Origin: Actinomycetes bacterium | GTDB lineage: Bacteria > Actinomycetota > Acidimicrobiia > Acidimicrobiales > RAAP-2 | Direction of reading: 5' to 3' | Assembly: GCA_021800645.1 (NCBI GenBank) | Contig: JAJYYT010000097.1 | Coordinates: 1-7,401 of the forward strand | Length of the DNA stretch: 7,401 bases | Shown: piece by piece, positions 1 through 5,841 of the stretch | How the letters are laid out: every line of letters begins with the position of its first letter | Position numbering within the stretch: the stretch's first letter is position 1 | Notes under the pieces: model-generated | What the model saw: only the letters and a program-made list of their open reading frames with translations | Databases searched by the model: none | What the model was told of the DNA's origin: nothing | Program-made: the position numbers and the translations under genes

Positions 1-2073
1 GACGTTGTAGCCGAACGCCCAGAGAAGGTTGCCCTTGATCGTGCGCAGCGTCGCGCGGGAGAGACGGATCGCGTCCGCTGCGGCCAGGAGGTCGCCGGAG
101 ACCAAGGTGACGTCGGAGGCCTCGATCGCGACGTCGGTGCCGGTGCCGATCGAGATGCCCAGGTCCGCCTGGGCGAGGGCGGGAGCGTCGTTGACGCCGT
201 CGCCGACCATCGCGACGACCTCGCCCGTGCCCTGGAGGCGGGCGATCTCGGTCGCCTTGTCGCCGGGCAGCACGCCGGCGAGCACCCGGTCGATCCCGAC
301 CTCGTCGGCGACGGCCCGGGCAGCCCGCTCGTTGTCGCCGGTGAGGAGGACCGGGGTGAGCCCGAGCGCCCGCAGCTCCGTGACGGCCCGCCGGCTCGAC
401 GGCTTGACCCGGTCGGCCACTGCCATCAGTCCGAGGACGGCGCCGTCGGCGGCGACCCCCACCACGGTCGCACCCTTGGACTCGAGGTGCTCGGCCTCCT
501 CGGCGAGACGCCCCGGCAGCGCCAGGCCCCACTCGCCGAGGAACGACGGGCGACCGACCACCACCGCATGGCCCTCGACAACCGCCTCAACACCGAGGCC
601 GGCCGCCGCGGAGAACTCCTCGGCGCTGGGAAGGCGCCCGAGGCGTTCCCGGCCGAATGCGGCGATCGACCTGGCGATGGGGTGCTCGCTCGGCTCTTCG
701 GCGGCCGCGGCCAGGCGCGCGAGCTGTTCGCCGTCGACGCCGTCGGCGGGGACGAGCGCCGAGACGGCCATCCTCCCCTCCGTCAAGGTGCCGGTCTTGT
801 CGAGCACGATGGTGGTGACCTGGCGCGTCTCTTCCAAGATCTCCGGGCCTTTGATCACGATCCCGAGCTGCGCGCCCCTGCCGGTGCCGACCATCAGCGC
901 GGTGGGGGTCGCGAGCCCGAGGGCGCACGGGCAGGCGATCACGACCGTGGCCACCGCGATGGTGAAGGCGGCGGCCACCGAGGCCGAGCCGAGCAGGATC
1001 CATCCCACCAAGGTGAGCGTGGCGACCGCGATGACGACCGGCACGAAGACCGCCGACACCCGGTCCGCCAGGCGCTGGACGGGCGCCTTCCCCGCCTGGG
1101 CCTGGGCGACCAGCCGGGTGATCTGCGCGAGCGCGGTCGAGGCCCCGACGCGCGTCGCTTCCACCACGAGGCGGCCCGACGTGTTGACCGTCGCGCCGGC
1201 CACCGCGTCGCCTGCGCCGACCTCGACGGGGACCGGCTCGCCAGTCAGCATCGACTGGTCGATCGCCGAGGTGCCCGAGACCACCACTCCGTCGGTCGCG
1301 ACCTTCTCGCCGGGCCGCACGACGAACCGGTCGCCCGGATTGAGCGCCGAGACGGGCACCAGCACCTCCTCGCCCTCGCGGAGGAGATGCGCCTCTTTGA
1401 CCCCGAGCTCGACGAGCTTGCGGATCGCCTCCCCCGACCGCCGCTTCGCCTTCGCCTCGAGGTAGCGCCCGAGAAGGATCAGAGCCGTGATCGCTCCGGC
1501 CGTGTCGAAGTAGACGTTCGTCGAGATCCCCGCGGTGACCACGACCGCCGACCACACCCACGCGGACAGCGTCCCGACCGAGATGAGCGTGTCCATCGTG
1601 GCCACGCCGTGGCGGGCGTTCTGCGCGGCGGCGCGGTGGAAAGGCCACCCGGCGTAGAAGACCACCGGGGTCGCAAGGGCGAGCGAGATCCACGCCCAGC
1701 CGGGTGGGCGCGATGCCGGGATCCAGGCGAAGATCCCCAAAGGGACGCTCAAGGAGACGGCGAGGAGCAGCCTTCGCCGGTAAGGGCGGGCAGGATCTTC
1801 GTCGGTGACGGCTTCTGGGAGGCTGGCGTCGTAGCCGGCGGCCTCGACCGCACCGATCAGCTCTTCGATGCTCGCCTGCGCGGGGTCGAAGGCGACCGCG
1901 GCCTGCTCGGAGGCGAAGTTGACCGTGGCGTCGACTCCCGGGAGCTTGTTGAGCCGCTTCTCGATGCGCGCGGCGCACGACGCGCACGTCATCCCGCCGA
2001 TGGCGAGCTCGACGTGTGCGCGTGAGGGCGCCTGAGCCTCGGTGCCGACGGCTGCCATGGGGGTGTTAGTCAC
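1..2073 (-). CDS. copA: Cu(+)-exporting P1B-type ATPase CopA, C-terminus cut by window edge
   Basis: Membrane pump that uses ATP to move Cu(I) out of the cytosol. About 691 residues are visible and the frame is open through base 1. Seen in order (numbered from the GTG start): an HMA domain at about 19-85 with metal site MTCASC (28-33); four hydrophobic helices between about 100 and 205; the actuator loop with TGEP (277-280); the membrane copper motif CPC (381-383); the phosphorylated Asp in DKTGT (D425); SEHP (H464-P465); TGDN (578-581); GDGVND (624-629); and the YN copper motif of helix 7 (689-690) just before the edge. CPC plus YN indicates the Cu(I)/Ag(I) subgroup. Helix 8 with its usual MxxSS lies outside the window. 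The start is uncertain. GTG at 2073 overlaps the copZ stop (GTGA) and has GAGG four bases upstream, which suggests translational coupling. The alternative ATG at 2058 has no good ribosome binding site. All catalytic motifs are intact, so it is probably functional. Confidence 0.96.
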   Translation of the reverse strand, partial: MTNTPMAAVGTEAQAPSRAHVELAIGGMTCASCAARIEKRLNKLPGVDATVNFASEQAAVAFDPAQASIEELIGAVEAAGYDASLPEAVTDEDPARPYRRRLLLAVSLSVPLGIFAWIPASRPPGWAWISLALATPVVFYAGWPFHRAAAQNARHGVATMDTLISVGTLSAWVWSAVVVTAGISTNVYFDTAGAITALILLGRYLEAKAKRRSGEAIRKLVELGVKEAHLLREGEEVLVPVSALNPGDRFVVRPGEKVATDGVVVSGTSAIDQSMLTGEPVPVEVGAGDAVAGATVNTSGRLVVEATRVGASTALAQITRLVAQAQAGKAPVQRLADRVSAVFVPVVIAVATLTLVGWILLGSASVAAAFTIAVATVVIACPCALGLATPTALMVGTGRGAQLGIVIKGPEILEETRQVTTIVLDKTGTLTEGRMAVSALVPADGVDGEQLARLAAAAEEPSEHPIARSIAAFGRERLGRLPSAEEFSAAAGLGVEAVVEGHAVVVGRPSFLGEWGLALPGRLAEEAEHLESKGATVVGVAADGAVLGLMAVADRVKPSSRRAVTELRALGLTPVLLTGDNERAARAVADEVGIDRVLAGVLPGDKATEIARLQGTGEVVAMVGDGVNDAPALAQADLGISIGTGTDVAIEASDVTLVSGDLLAAADAIRLSRATLRTIKGNLLWAFGYNV

Positions 2074-2273
2074 TCCGCCTCGTAGCCGGCCTCTTCGATC
2101 GCGGCGCGCAGCGCCGAATCGATGAGACCGTCCCCGAGGATCGTGACGACCTTGGTGTCGATGTCGACCTCGACGGTGCGCACGCCAGGCACCGAGGAAA
2201 GGGCTTCGCTCACTGCGTGCTTGCAGTGGTCGCAGGACATCCCTGGCACCGTGTAGACGGTGGTCTCCGGCAT
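2070..2273 (-). CDS. copZ: Copper chaperone CopZ (small heavy-metal-associated domain protein)
   Basis: A cytosolic 67-residue protein consisting of one HMA (ferredoxin-like) domain, the usual length for CopZ. The Cu(I)-binding loop GMSCDHC places the metal ligands at C14 and C17. The flanking pattern (PGM, then a helix with AVSEAL, then VPGV, then a [12 protein letters not shown] strand) matches the family. By family knowledge it carries Cu(I) to the N-terminal domain or membrane entry site of CopA, whose gene follows with a GTGA overlap. I chose the ATG at 2273 because AAGGAG lies six bases upstream. The in-frame start ten codons further upstream (2303) would add a charged, non-conserved extension and lies inside the leader repeat. 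Copper induction through the upstream CsoR-like site is an inference. The copZ-copA pairing supports copper over other MxCxxC cargo metals. Confidence 0.95.
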   Translation of the reverse strand: MPETTVYTVPGMSCDHCKHAVSEALSSVPGVRTVEVDIDTKVVTILGDGLIDSALRAAIEEAGYEAE

Positions 2274-2279
2274 CGCACG

Positions 2280-2285
2280 CTCCTT
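2280..2285 (-). promoter_or_regulatory. Ribosome binding site of copZ
   Basis: AAGGAG on the minus strand, six bases before the ATG at 2273. It is the strongest Shine-Dalgarno match in the window and decides the copZ start against the longer in-frame option. Confidence 0.85.
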
Positions 2286-2292
2286 GTCTCTC

Positions 2293-2326
2293 TCTTCACC
2301 CACTTGGGCTCTTCACCCACTTGGGC
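2293..2326. repeat. 17-bp perfect tandem duplication in the copZ leader
   Basis: The unit TCTTCACCCACTTGGGC occurs twice with no gap (2293-2309 and 2310-2326). It lies between the copZ ribosome binding site and the putative -10 element, so both copies should fall in the 5' leader of the copZA transcript or at its start. The second copy runs into CTTGG-G-CCAAG (2320-2330), an inverted repeat with a one-base centre. Whether it is regulatory or only a recent slippage duplication cannot be told from sequence. Confidence 0.9.
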
Positions 2327-2328
2327 CA

Positions 2329-2348
2329 AGTATACCCCTACCCGGTAT
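2329..2348 (-). promoter_or_regulatory. Putative copZA promoter with overlapping CsoR-like operator
   Basis: On the minus strand TATACT (2334-2329) matches the -10 consensus at five of six positions and would place transcription start about 48 bases upstream of the copZ ATG. Overlapping it is the inverted repeat ATACC-CCTACCC-GGTAT (2332-2348, 5-bp arms, 7-bp centre). Known CsoR operators upstream of bacterial copZA operons have this TACCC...GGGTA style and overlap the -10 region. The right arm carries CCCGGTA rather than GGGGTA, so the match is imperfect. No convincing -35 is seen: 17 bases upstream reads TCCTGC, already inside the 12-bp repeat array. No csoR gene lies in the window. The regulator assignment is an inference. 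Confidence 0.5.
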
Positions 2349-2351
2349 CCA

Positions 2352-2416
2352 GCAGGAAAGCCCGCAGGAAAGCCCGCAGGAAAGCCCGCAGGAAAGCCCG
2401 CAGGAAAGCCCGCAGG
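2352..2416. repeat. 12-bp tandem repeat array (5 perfect copies plus a partial one)
   Basis: The unit GCAGGAAAGCCC is repeated perfectly five times (2352-2411), followed by GCAGG (2412-2416) before the match breaks. It sits directly upstream of the putative copZA operator and covers the position where a -35 box would be expected. The 12-base period leaves reading frames open and creates false repetitive peptides in several frames, none of which resembles a real protein. Perfect identity of the copies points to recent expansion by slippage. Confidence 0.92.
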
Positions 2417-2696
2417 GACGGAGGTCGTCTCTCGGCCGAGCCGACGGGCAGACGCTCGTCGAGGACACCGACCTGGGACGCGCCGGGCGGCCTCGCCACC
2501 TGGCCCTATGACCTTTCGGGAGCCCCGGATGGCGTGCCAGGTGAACGCCGCCGGGCCCTGGGGATGCATCCTCCCTGGACGGGGCCTTTACCTGTTCTTC
2601 AAGATCCGGGCGTGAGATATGGGCGCGAGGACCGCTGGTCGTCGCGCGCTGCCTACCATCGTGGCTCGGACAGCCGTTCTGCGTGTACCGGCTGAT
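2417..2696. other. Intergenic stretch with no supported gene
   Basis: This part of the 488-base space between the divergent copZ and DedA-type genes has open frames on both strands, but their translations are rich in Pro, Arg and Ser, lack any recognisable motif and include the repeat array. A 10-bp palindrome GGATGCATCC (2564-2573) lies inside a longer GC-rich segment. I see no tRNA, riboswitch or convincing promoter. The promoter of the rightward gene should lie here or in the next segment, but no good -35/-10 pair was found. Confidence 0.55.
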
Positions 2697-2751
2697 CCAC
2701 CGCCCAGCACCACCACCCACCCCCACGACCCCATCACCCGGAACCACCCCC
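2697..2751 (+). other. C/A-rich, G- and T-poor leader before the DedA-type gene
   Basis: Of 55 bases, 49 are C or A; there are only five G and one T. It ends ten bases before the TTG start. As RNA it should be unstructured. C-rich, G-poor RNA is what Rho prefers for loading, and unstructured leaders also ease ribosome entry. Which of these applies, if either, is not known. The bias is seen directly; the role is an inference. Confidence 0.4.
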
Positions 2752-2761
2752 GAGAGAAACA

Positions 2762-4510
2762 TTGCCTGACACCGGCGTGCTCGCGCTGCTGAATTTCACC
2801 CATCTGGTCTCGACCGCCGGCTATGCGGCGATCTTCGTCCTTTGCGTCCTGCAGTCCTGCTGCGTGCCGACGTCCTCGGAGCTCACGATGGGCTTCGCCG
2901 GGGCCCTGGCCGCCCAGGGGAAGCTCAGCCTCGCCGGAGTCGTCGTGGTCGGAGCCCTCGGTGAGGTGATCGGGGCGTACATCGCCTGGGCCGTGGGGCG
3001 CTACGCGGGGCGCGCGGCAGTCGACCGGTTCGGTCGCTACGTCCTCCTCAGCCACCACGACCTGGACCGGGCCGAGGCCTGGTACGACCGCCACCAGCGC
3101 TTCGGGGTCTTCGGCAGCCGGCTGCTGCCGGTCATCCGCAACTTCGTGGCCCTGCCTGCGGGCATCGCCGAGGTGCCGCTCGTGCGCTTCGGGGTGCTCA
3201 CGGCCGCGGGCTCGCTCCTGTGGGACGGGGCGTGGGCCGGCATCGGCTACGGCGTGGGGGTCCACTGGCACACGATCGCCAAGGCTTTCAGCGACATCGG
3301 CTATGTCCTCGCCGTCGTGGCGGTCGGTGTCATCGCCGTCGCCGTGTACCACCGCTACCGCAACTACATCCAGGCGACCGCAGCCGAGGACGTGCAAGGC
3401 GCTGGAGCCGATCCAGGCGGGGGCCGCCCGGCTGGTGGAGGCCTGGTTGGTGGCGGCCTGGGTCGAGGCCGCCTGGGTGCTGGCGGCCTGGGTCGAGGCC
3501 GCCTGGGTGCCGACAGCCTGGGTCGAGGCCGCCCGGGTGCTGACAGCCCGGGTCGAGGCGGGCCGGGTCGGGGCGTCCCGAGCGCCCCTCGTCCGAACGG
3601 CTCGGGCGGACGCCATCGCGCGCCCGCCTACGCCGATCTCGGCAACGTCCGCTGGCTCTCCAGCTCTTCTGGCCGCCCGCCGCCCGCTCCCGCCCGCTCG
3701 GTGGCAGCCGGCCAGGACGACCGGTGGCTGGCAAGCTCCTCGGGACGACAGCTCACGCGGGTCCGGCACAACGAGTTCCCCAACTCGCCGATCGCTGCCT
3801 GGGAGGCGGCGGTCGTGCGCGGTCGCAGGGACTCCGGCGTCCGGGTCGAGGACCTTCTCGAAGAAGGCGGTGAAGGGGTCGAGGCGAACGGCCGCCTCAC
3901 GGCCATGCTCGGTGCCCTGCTCCTCGTGCTGCTGGCGATCGAAGGCATCACGATCCTGCGCATCAGCCCGCTCCTCACCATCCACGTCGTGGTCGGGATG
4001 GTGCTCGTCCCCGTGATCGTGCTCAAGATCGGGAGCACGGGCTGGCGGTTCGCCAAGTACTACCTCGGAGCTCCCGAGTACCGGCGAAAGGGTCCGCCGC
4101 CCCCGCTGCTCAGGCTGCTCGGCCCCTTCGTCGTGGTGTCGACGATCGCCGTCGTCGCCAGCGGCATCGCCACCTTGTTGGTGACGGCCACACCCCTTCG
4201 CAACGAGCTGCTCCTCGTCCACAAGGTGACCTTCGTCCTGTGGTTTCTCGCAATGGTCGTCCACGTCCTGGGCCACCTGCTCGACGTGGCGAGCCTTGCG
4301 CCGAGGGACTTCTACCGCCGCACCAGGGGCCAGGTCCGCGGCGCGAGCAAGCGGCAGTGGGCGATCGTGAGCGCGGTGTGCGTCGGGATCCTGCTCGCGA
4401 TCGTGGTCGCGCCGAAGGTGGGCCCGTGGCTCGCGGGCTACCACAAGACGCCCAAGGCGGCGCATGCGCACGCGCTCTTGGTGCCCAGCGCCGATCAGCA
4501 CCGACCGTGA
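2762..4510 (+). CDS. DedA/VTT-family membrane protein fused to a b-type-cytochrome-like membrane domain
   Basis: An integral membrane protein of 582 residues, much longer than ordinary DedA proteins (about 200-220). Residues 1-205 form a DedA/VTT domain: CCVPTSSE (33-40) in the place of the usual ExxxPxP(S/G)E re-entrant motif, G..GEVIGAY..GR..GR (64-84), and RLLPVIRNF with R120, P123 and R126. The family is linked to lipid-carrier or phospholipid translocation and membrane homeostasis. Residues about 215-275 are a Gly/Arg repeat linker, and 276-375 are polar and unrecognised. Residues about 379-560 hold about five hydrophobic helices with H408, H487, H501 and H505, arranged as in cytochrome b/b561-like proteins; heme binding is inferred. 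The TTG at 2762 is the first start after the TGA at 2693 and has only GAGAG upstream; GTG at 2777 is an alternative. An internal GTG at 3815 has GGGAGG eight bases upstream. It is divergent from copZA. Confidence 0.85.
   Translation: MPDTGVLALLNFTHLVSTAGYAAIFVLCVLQSCCVPTSSELTMGFAGALAAQGKLSLAGVVVVGALGEVIGAYIAWAVGRYAGRAAVDRFGRYVLLSHHDLDRAEAWYDRHQRFGVFGSRLLPVIRNFVALPAGIAEVPLVRFGVLTAAGSLLWDGAWAGIGYGVGVHWHTIAKAFSDIGYVLAVVAVGVIAVAVYHRYRNYIQATAAEDVQGAGADPGGGRPAGGGLVGGGLGRGRLGAGGLGRGRLGADSLGRGRPGADSPGRGGPGRGVPSAPRPNGSGGRHRAPAYADLGNVRWLSSSSGRPPPAPARSVAAGQDDRWLASSSGRQLTRVRHNEFPNSPIAAWEAAVVRGRRDSGVRVEDLLEEGGEGVEANGRLTAMLGALLLVLLAIEGITILRISPLLTIHVVVGMVLVPVIVLKIGSTGWRFAKYYLGAPEYRRKGPPPPLLRLLGPFVVVSTIAVVASGIATLLVTATPLRNELLLVHKVTFVLWFLAMVVHVLGHLLDVASLAPRDFYRRTRGQVRGASKRQWAIVSAVCVGILLAIVVAPKVGPWLAGYHKTPKAAHAHALLVPSADQHRP
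3430..3579. repeat. 15-bp tandem repeat array encoding the Gly/Arg linker of the DedA fusion
   Basis: Ten imperfect 15-base units run from 3430 to 3579, most ending in GGCCT, GCCCT-like or GCCCC-like triplets. They pair into a 30-base higher-order unit, of which 3451-3480 and 3481-3510 are identical. In the gene's frame they encode near-repeats of GRGRLGAGGL, GRGRLGADSL and GRGRPGADSP (from about residue 234). Because the unit is a multiple of three, gain or loss of copies keeps the reading frame. The left and right ends are more diverged than the middle, as expected for expansion from the centre. Confidence 0.88.
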
Positions 4511-4530
4511 CACGATGGCGGCGTCGCAAG

Positions 4531-4605
4531 CAAGGCGGTCGCACGCAAGGCGGTGGCACGCAAGGCGGTCGCGAGCACGGCGGTCGCACGGAAGGAAAGA
4601 GCACG
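4531..4605. repeat. 15-bp tandem repeats leading into the amidohydrolase ribosome binding site
   Basis: Four units of CAAGGCGGTCGCACG with one to three changes fill 4531-4590. A fifth, diverged unit (4591-4605, GAAGGAAAGAGCACG, 9 of 15 matching) contains the ribosome binding site of the next gene. A degenerate unit may precede the array (4516-4530). Three of the first four units carry AAGG, a partial Shine-Dalgarno core, at 15-base intervals. The array fills most of the 97-base gap between the fusion gene and the amidohydrolase. Translation through it would give an Arg/His/Ser repeat peptide, which I regard as non-coding. Confidence 0.85.
4591..4600 (+). promoter_or_regulatory. Ribosome binding site of the amidohydrolase
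   Basis: GAAGGAAAGA lies seven bases before the ATG at 4608 and contains AAGGA. It supports this start over in-frame upstream starts (ATG at 4515, and 4464), which would translate the repeat array and overlap the preceding gene. Confidence 0.7.
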
Positions 4606-4607
4606 CG

Positions 4608-5825
4608 ATGACGACCAGGCGAAGGACGGTGTTGCGGGGTGCCGCAGTGTTCGACGGCACGGGCTCGCCTCCCGCCGACGCCGACGTCGTGATCGAAGGA
4701 AACCGGATCCTGGACGTCGGGCGGGGGCTCGACGGCGATGACGCCGTCGACCTCACCGCTGGCACCGTCCTCCCCGGGGTGTTCGACTGCCACGTGCACT
4801 TCACCTTCTCGGGAGACCTCGACCTGCTCGCCGGGATGATGCGCCCCTTCTCGCTCCGCTACTACGAGGCGATCGCCAACATGTCGGCGACGCTCCGTGG
4901 CGGGGTCACCTCGGTGCGCGAGGCGTCGGGCGCCGACCTCGGGGTGAAGACCGCGGTCGAGCGAGGTCTCGTACCGGGCCCGCGCATGCAGATCTCGATC
5001 GCGATGCTGAGCCAGACCGGCGGCCACGGCGACCAGCGCGCGCCCTCTGGCGGCTGCTTCGGCTGGGACCGCGCCTTTCCGGGCAACCCTGGCGGGCTCG
5101 TGGACGGTCCCGACGAGATGCGACGGCGCGTGCGCGAGCTGATCAGGGACGGCGCCGACGTGATCAAGGTCGCGACCTCCGGCGGGGTGCTGTCGACGAA
5201 CGACGATCCTCGTCACGGGCACTTCCGTGACGAGGAGCTTGTCGTGCTGGTCCAAGAGGCGAGCGCGGCGGGGCGCTTCGTGATGGCCCACGCGCAGGGG
5301 ACCGACGGCATCAAAGCCGCCGTGCGCAACGGCGTCCGCTCGGTCGAGCACGGCATCTTTCTCGACGACGAGGCGATCTCCATGATGCTCGAGCGGGGCA
5401 CCTGGCTCGTGCCCACCCTGTCCGCGCCCCGTGCGGTCATCGCGGCGGCAGAGCGCGGCGCGAGGCTTCCCGACCTGGTCGTGCGCAAGGCGCGCGACGT
5501 CGTCGACGTCCATACCGAGTCGTTCGCGCGTGCCGTCCGGGCTGGCGTCAAGATCGCGATGGGGACCGACAGCGGCGTGGGCCCGCACGGGCACAACCTC
5601 GACGAGCTCTCCCTCATGGCTGCGTGCAGTCTGATGGAGCCGCTCGACGCGTGGGTCGCTGCCACCTCGAGCGCGGCGGCGCTCTGCGGCGTCGACGAGC
5701 AGCTCGGCCGGATCGAGCCCGGCTTCCTTGCTGATCTCACCGTCATCGACGGTGACCCGCGCGACCTGGAGGACCTGACCGGACGCGTCAGAGGTGTGTG
5801 GAAGGACGGCGTGGCGCAGCGCTGA
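4608..5825 (+). CDS. Metal-dependent amidohydrolase, imidazolonepropionase/prolidase-like
   Basis: A 405-residue cytoplasmic hydrolase with no signal peptide. A small N-terminal beta domain (residues 7-57, ending TAGTVLPG) and the C-terminal strands (GFLADLTVIDGDP) flank a TIM-barrel. The binuclear metal ligands of the amidohydrolase superfamily are all present: H62 and H64 (HVH), K187 in the DVIKVATSGG segment (the Lys that is carbamylated in this group), H228 (MAHAQG), H248 (VEHG) and the catalytic D321 (MGTDSG). The GGHGD segment and SGGVLSTNDDPRHGHF are typical of the subgroup that includes Xaa-Pro or Xaa-Arg dipeptidases and carboxypeptidases (Met_dep_hydrolase_A type). The substrate is therefore probably an N-acyl amino acid or short peptide; HutI is unlikely because no histidine-degradation genes are nearby. 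It lies 97 bases after the fusion gene and 16 bases before a serine hydrolase, which is probably co-transcribed. Confidence 0.92.
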   Translation: MTTRRRTVLRGAAVFDGTGSPPADADVVIEGNRILDVGRGLDGDDAVDLTAGTVLPGVFDCHVHFTFSGDLDLLAGMMRPFSLRYYEAIANMSATLRGGVTSVREASGADLGVKTAVERGLVPGPRMQISIAMLSQTGGHGDQRAPSGGCFGWDRAFPGNPGGLVDGPDEMRRRVRELIRDGADVIKVATSGGVLSTNDDPRHGHFRDEELVVLVQEASAAGRFVMAHAQGTDGIKAAVRNGVRSVEHGIFLDDEAISMMLERGTWLVPTLSAPRAVIAAAERGARLPDLVVRKARDVVDVHTESFARAVRAGVKIAMGTDSGVGPHGHNLDELSLMAACSLMEPLDAWVAATSSAAALCGVDEQLGRIEPGFLADLTVIDGDPRDLEDLTGRVRGVWKDGVAQR

Positions 5826-5841
5826 TGTCGGCTCTGCGAGC

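Noticed and set aside
29..1465. Long plus-strand open frame (478 codons) opposite copA
   Set aside because: It is antisense to a gene with every P-type ATPase motif. Its translation is a Ser/Arg/Pro/Thr-rich string with no domain, as expected from opposite-strand frames in GC-rich DNA.
587..1987. Minus-strand frame of 466 codons inside copA
   Set aside because: It is out of frame with the real copA reading, which is not closed within the window. The translation is Arg/Gly/His-rich without motifs.
2352..2416. Possible CRISPR array
   Set aside because: The 12-base units are directly adjacent with no spacers and no cas genes are near. The same applies to the two 15-base arrays.
2500..2535. Imperfect palindrome resembling a DosR/DevR-type box around GGCCCTATGACC
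   Set aside because: The arms do not pair well and no hypoxia-type gene is adjacent; I could not support it.
2217..2695. Overlapping small frames through the 12-bp repeat, giving PAGK-, ESPQ- or RKAR-type repeat peptides
   Set aside because: They exist because the 12-base unit contains no stop in several frames. There is no good ribosome binding site or non-repetitive conserved part, and they overlap the copZA promoter.
4464..4607. N-terminal extension of the amidohydrolase (48 codons, or 31 from ATG 4515)
   Set aside because: It would overlap the fusion gene and translate the 15-bp array as an Arg/His repeat. ATG 4608 has a ribosome binding site and begins where family similarity starts.
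2588..4804. Minus-strand open frame of 738 codons opposite the DedA fusion
   Set aside because: It is low-complexity, reads through two repeat arrays in antisense and overlaps two strongly supported plus-strand genes.
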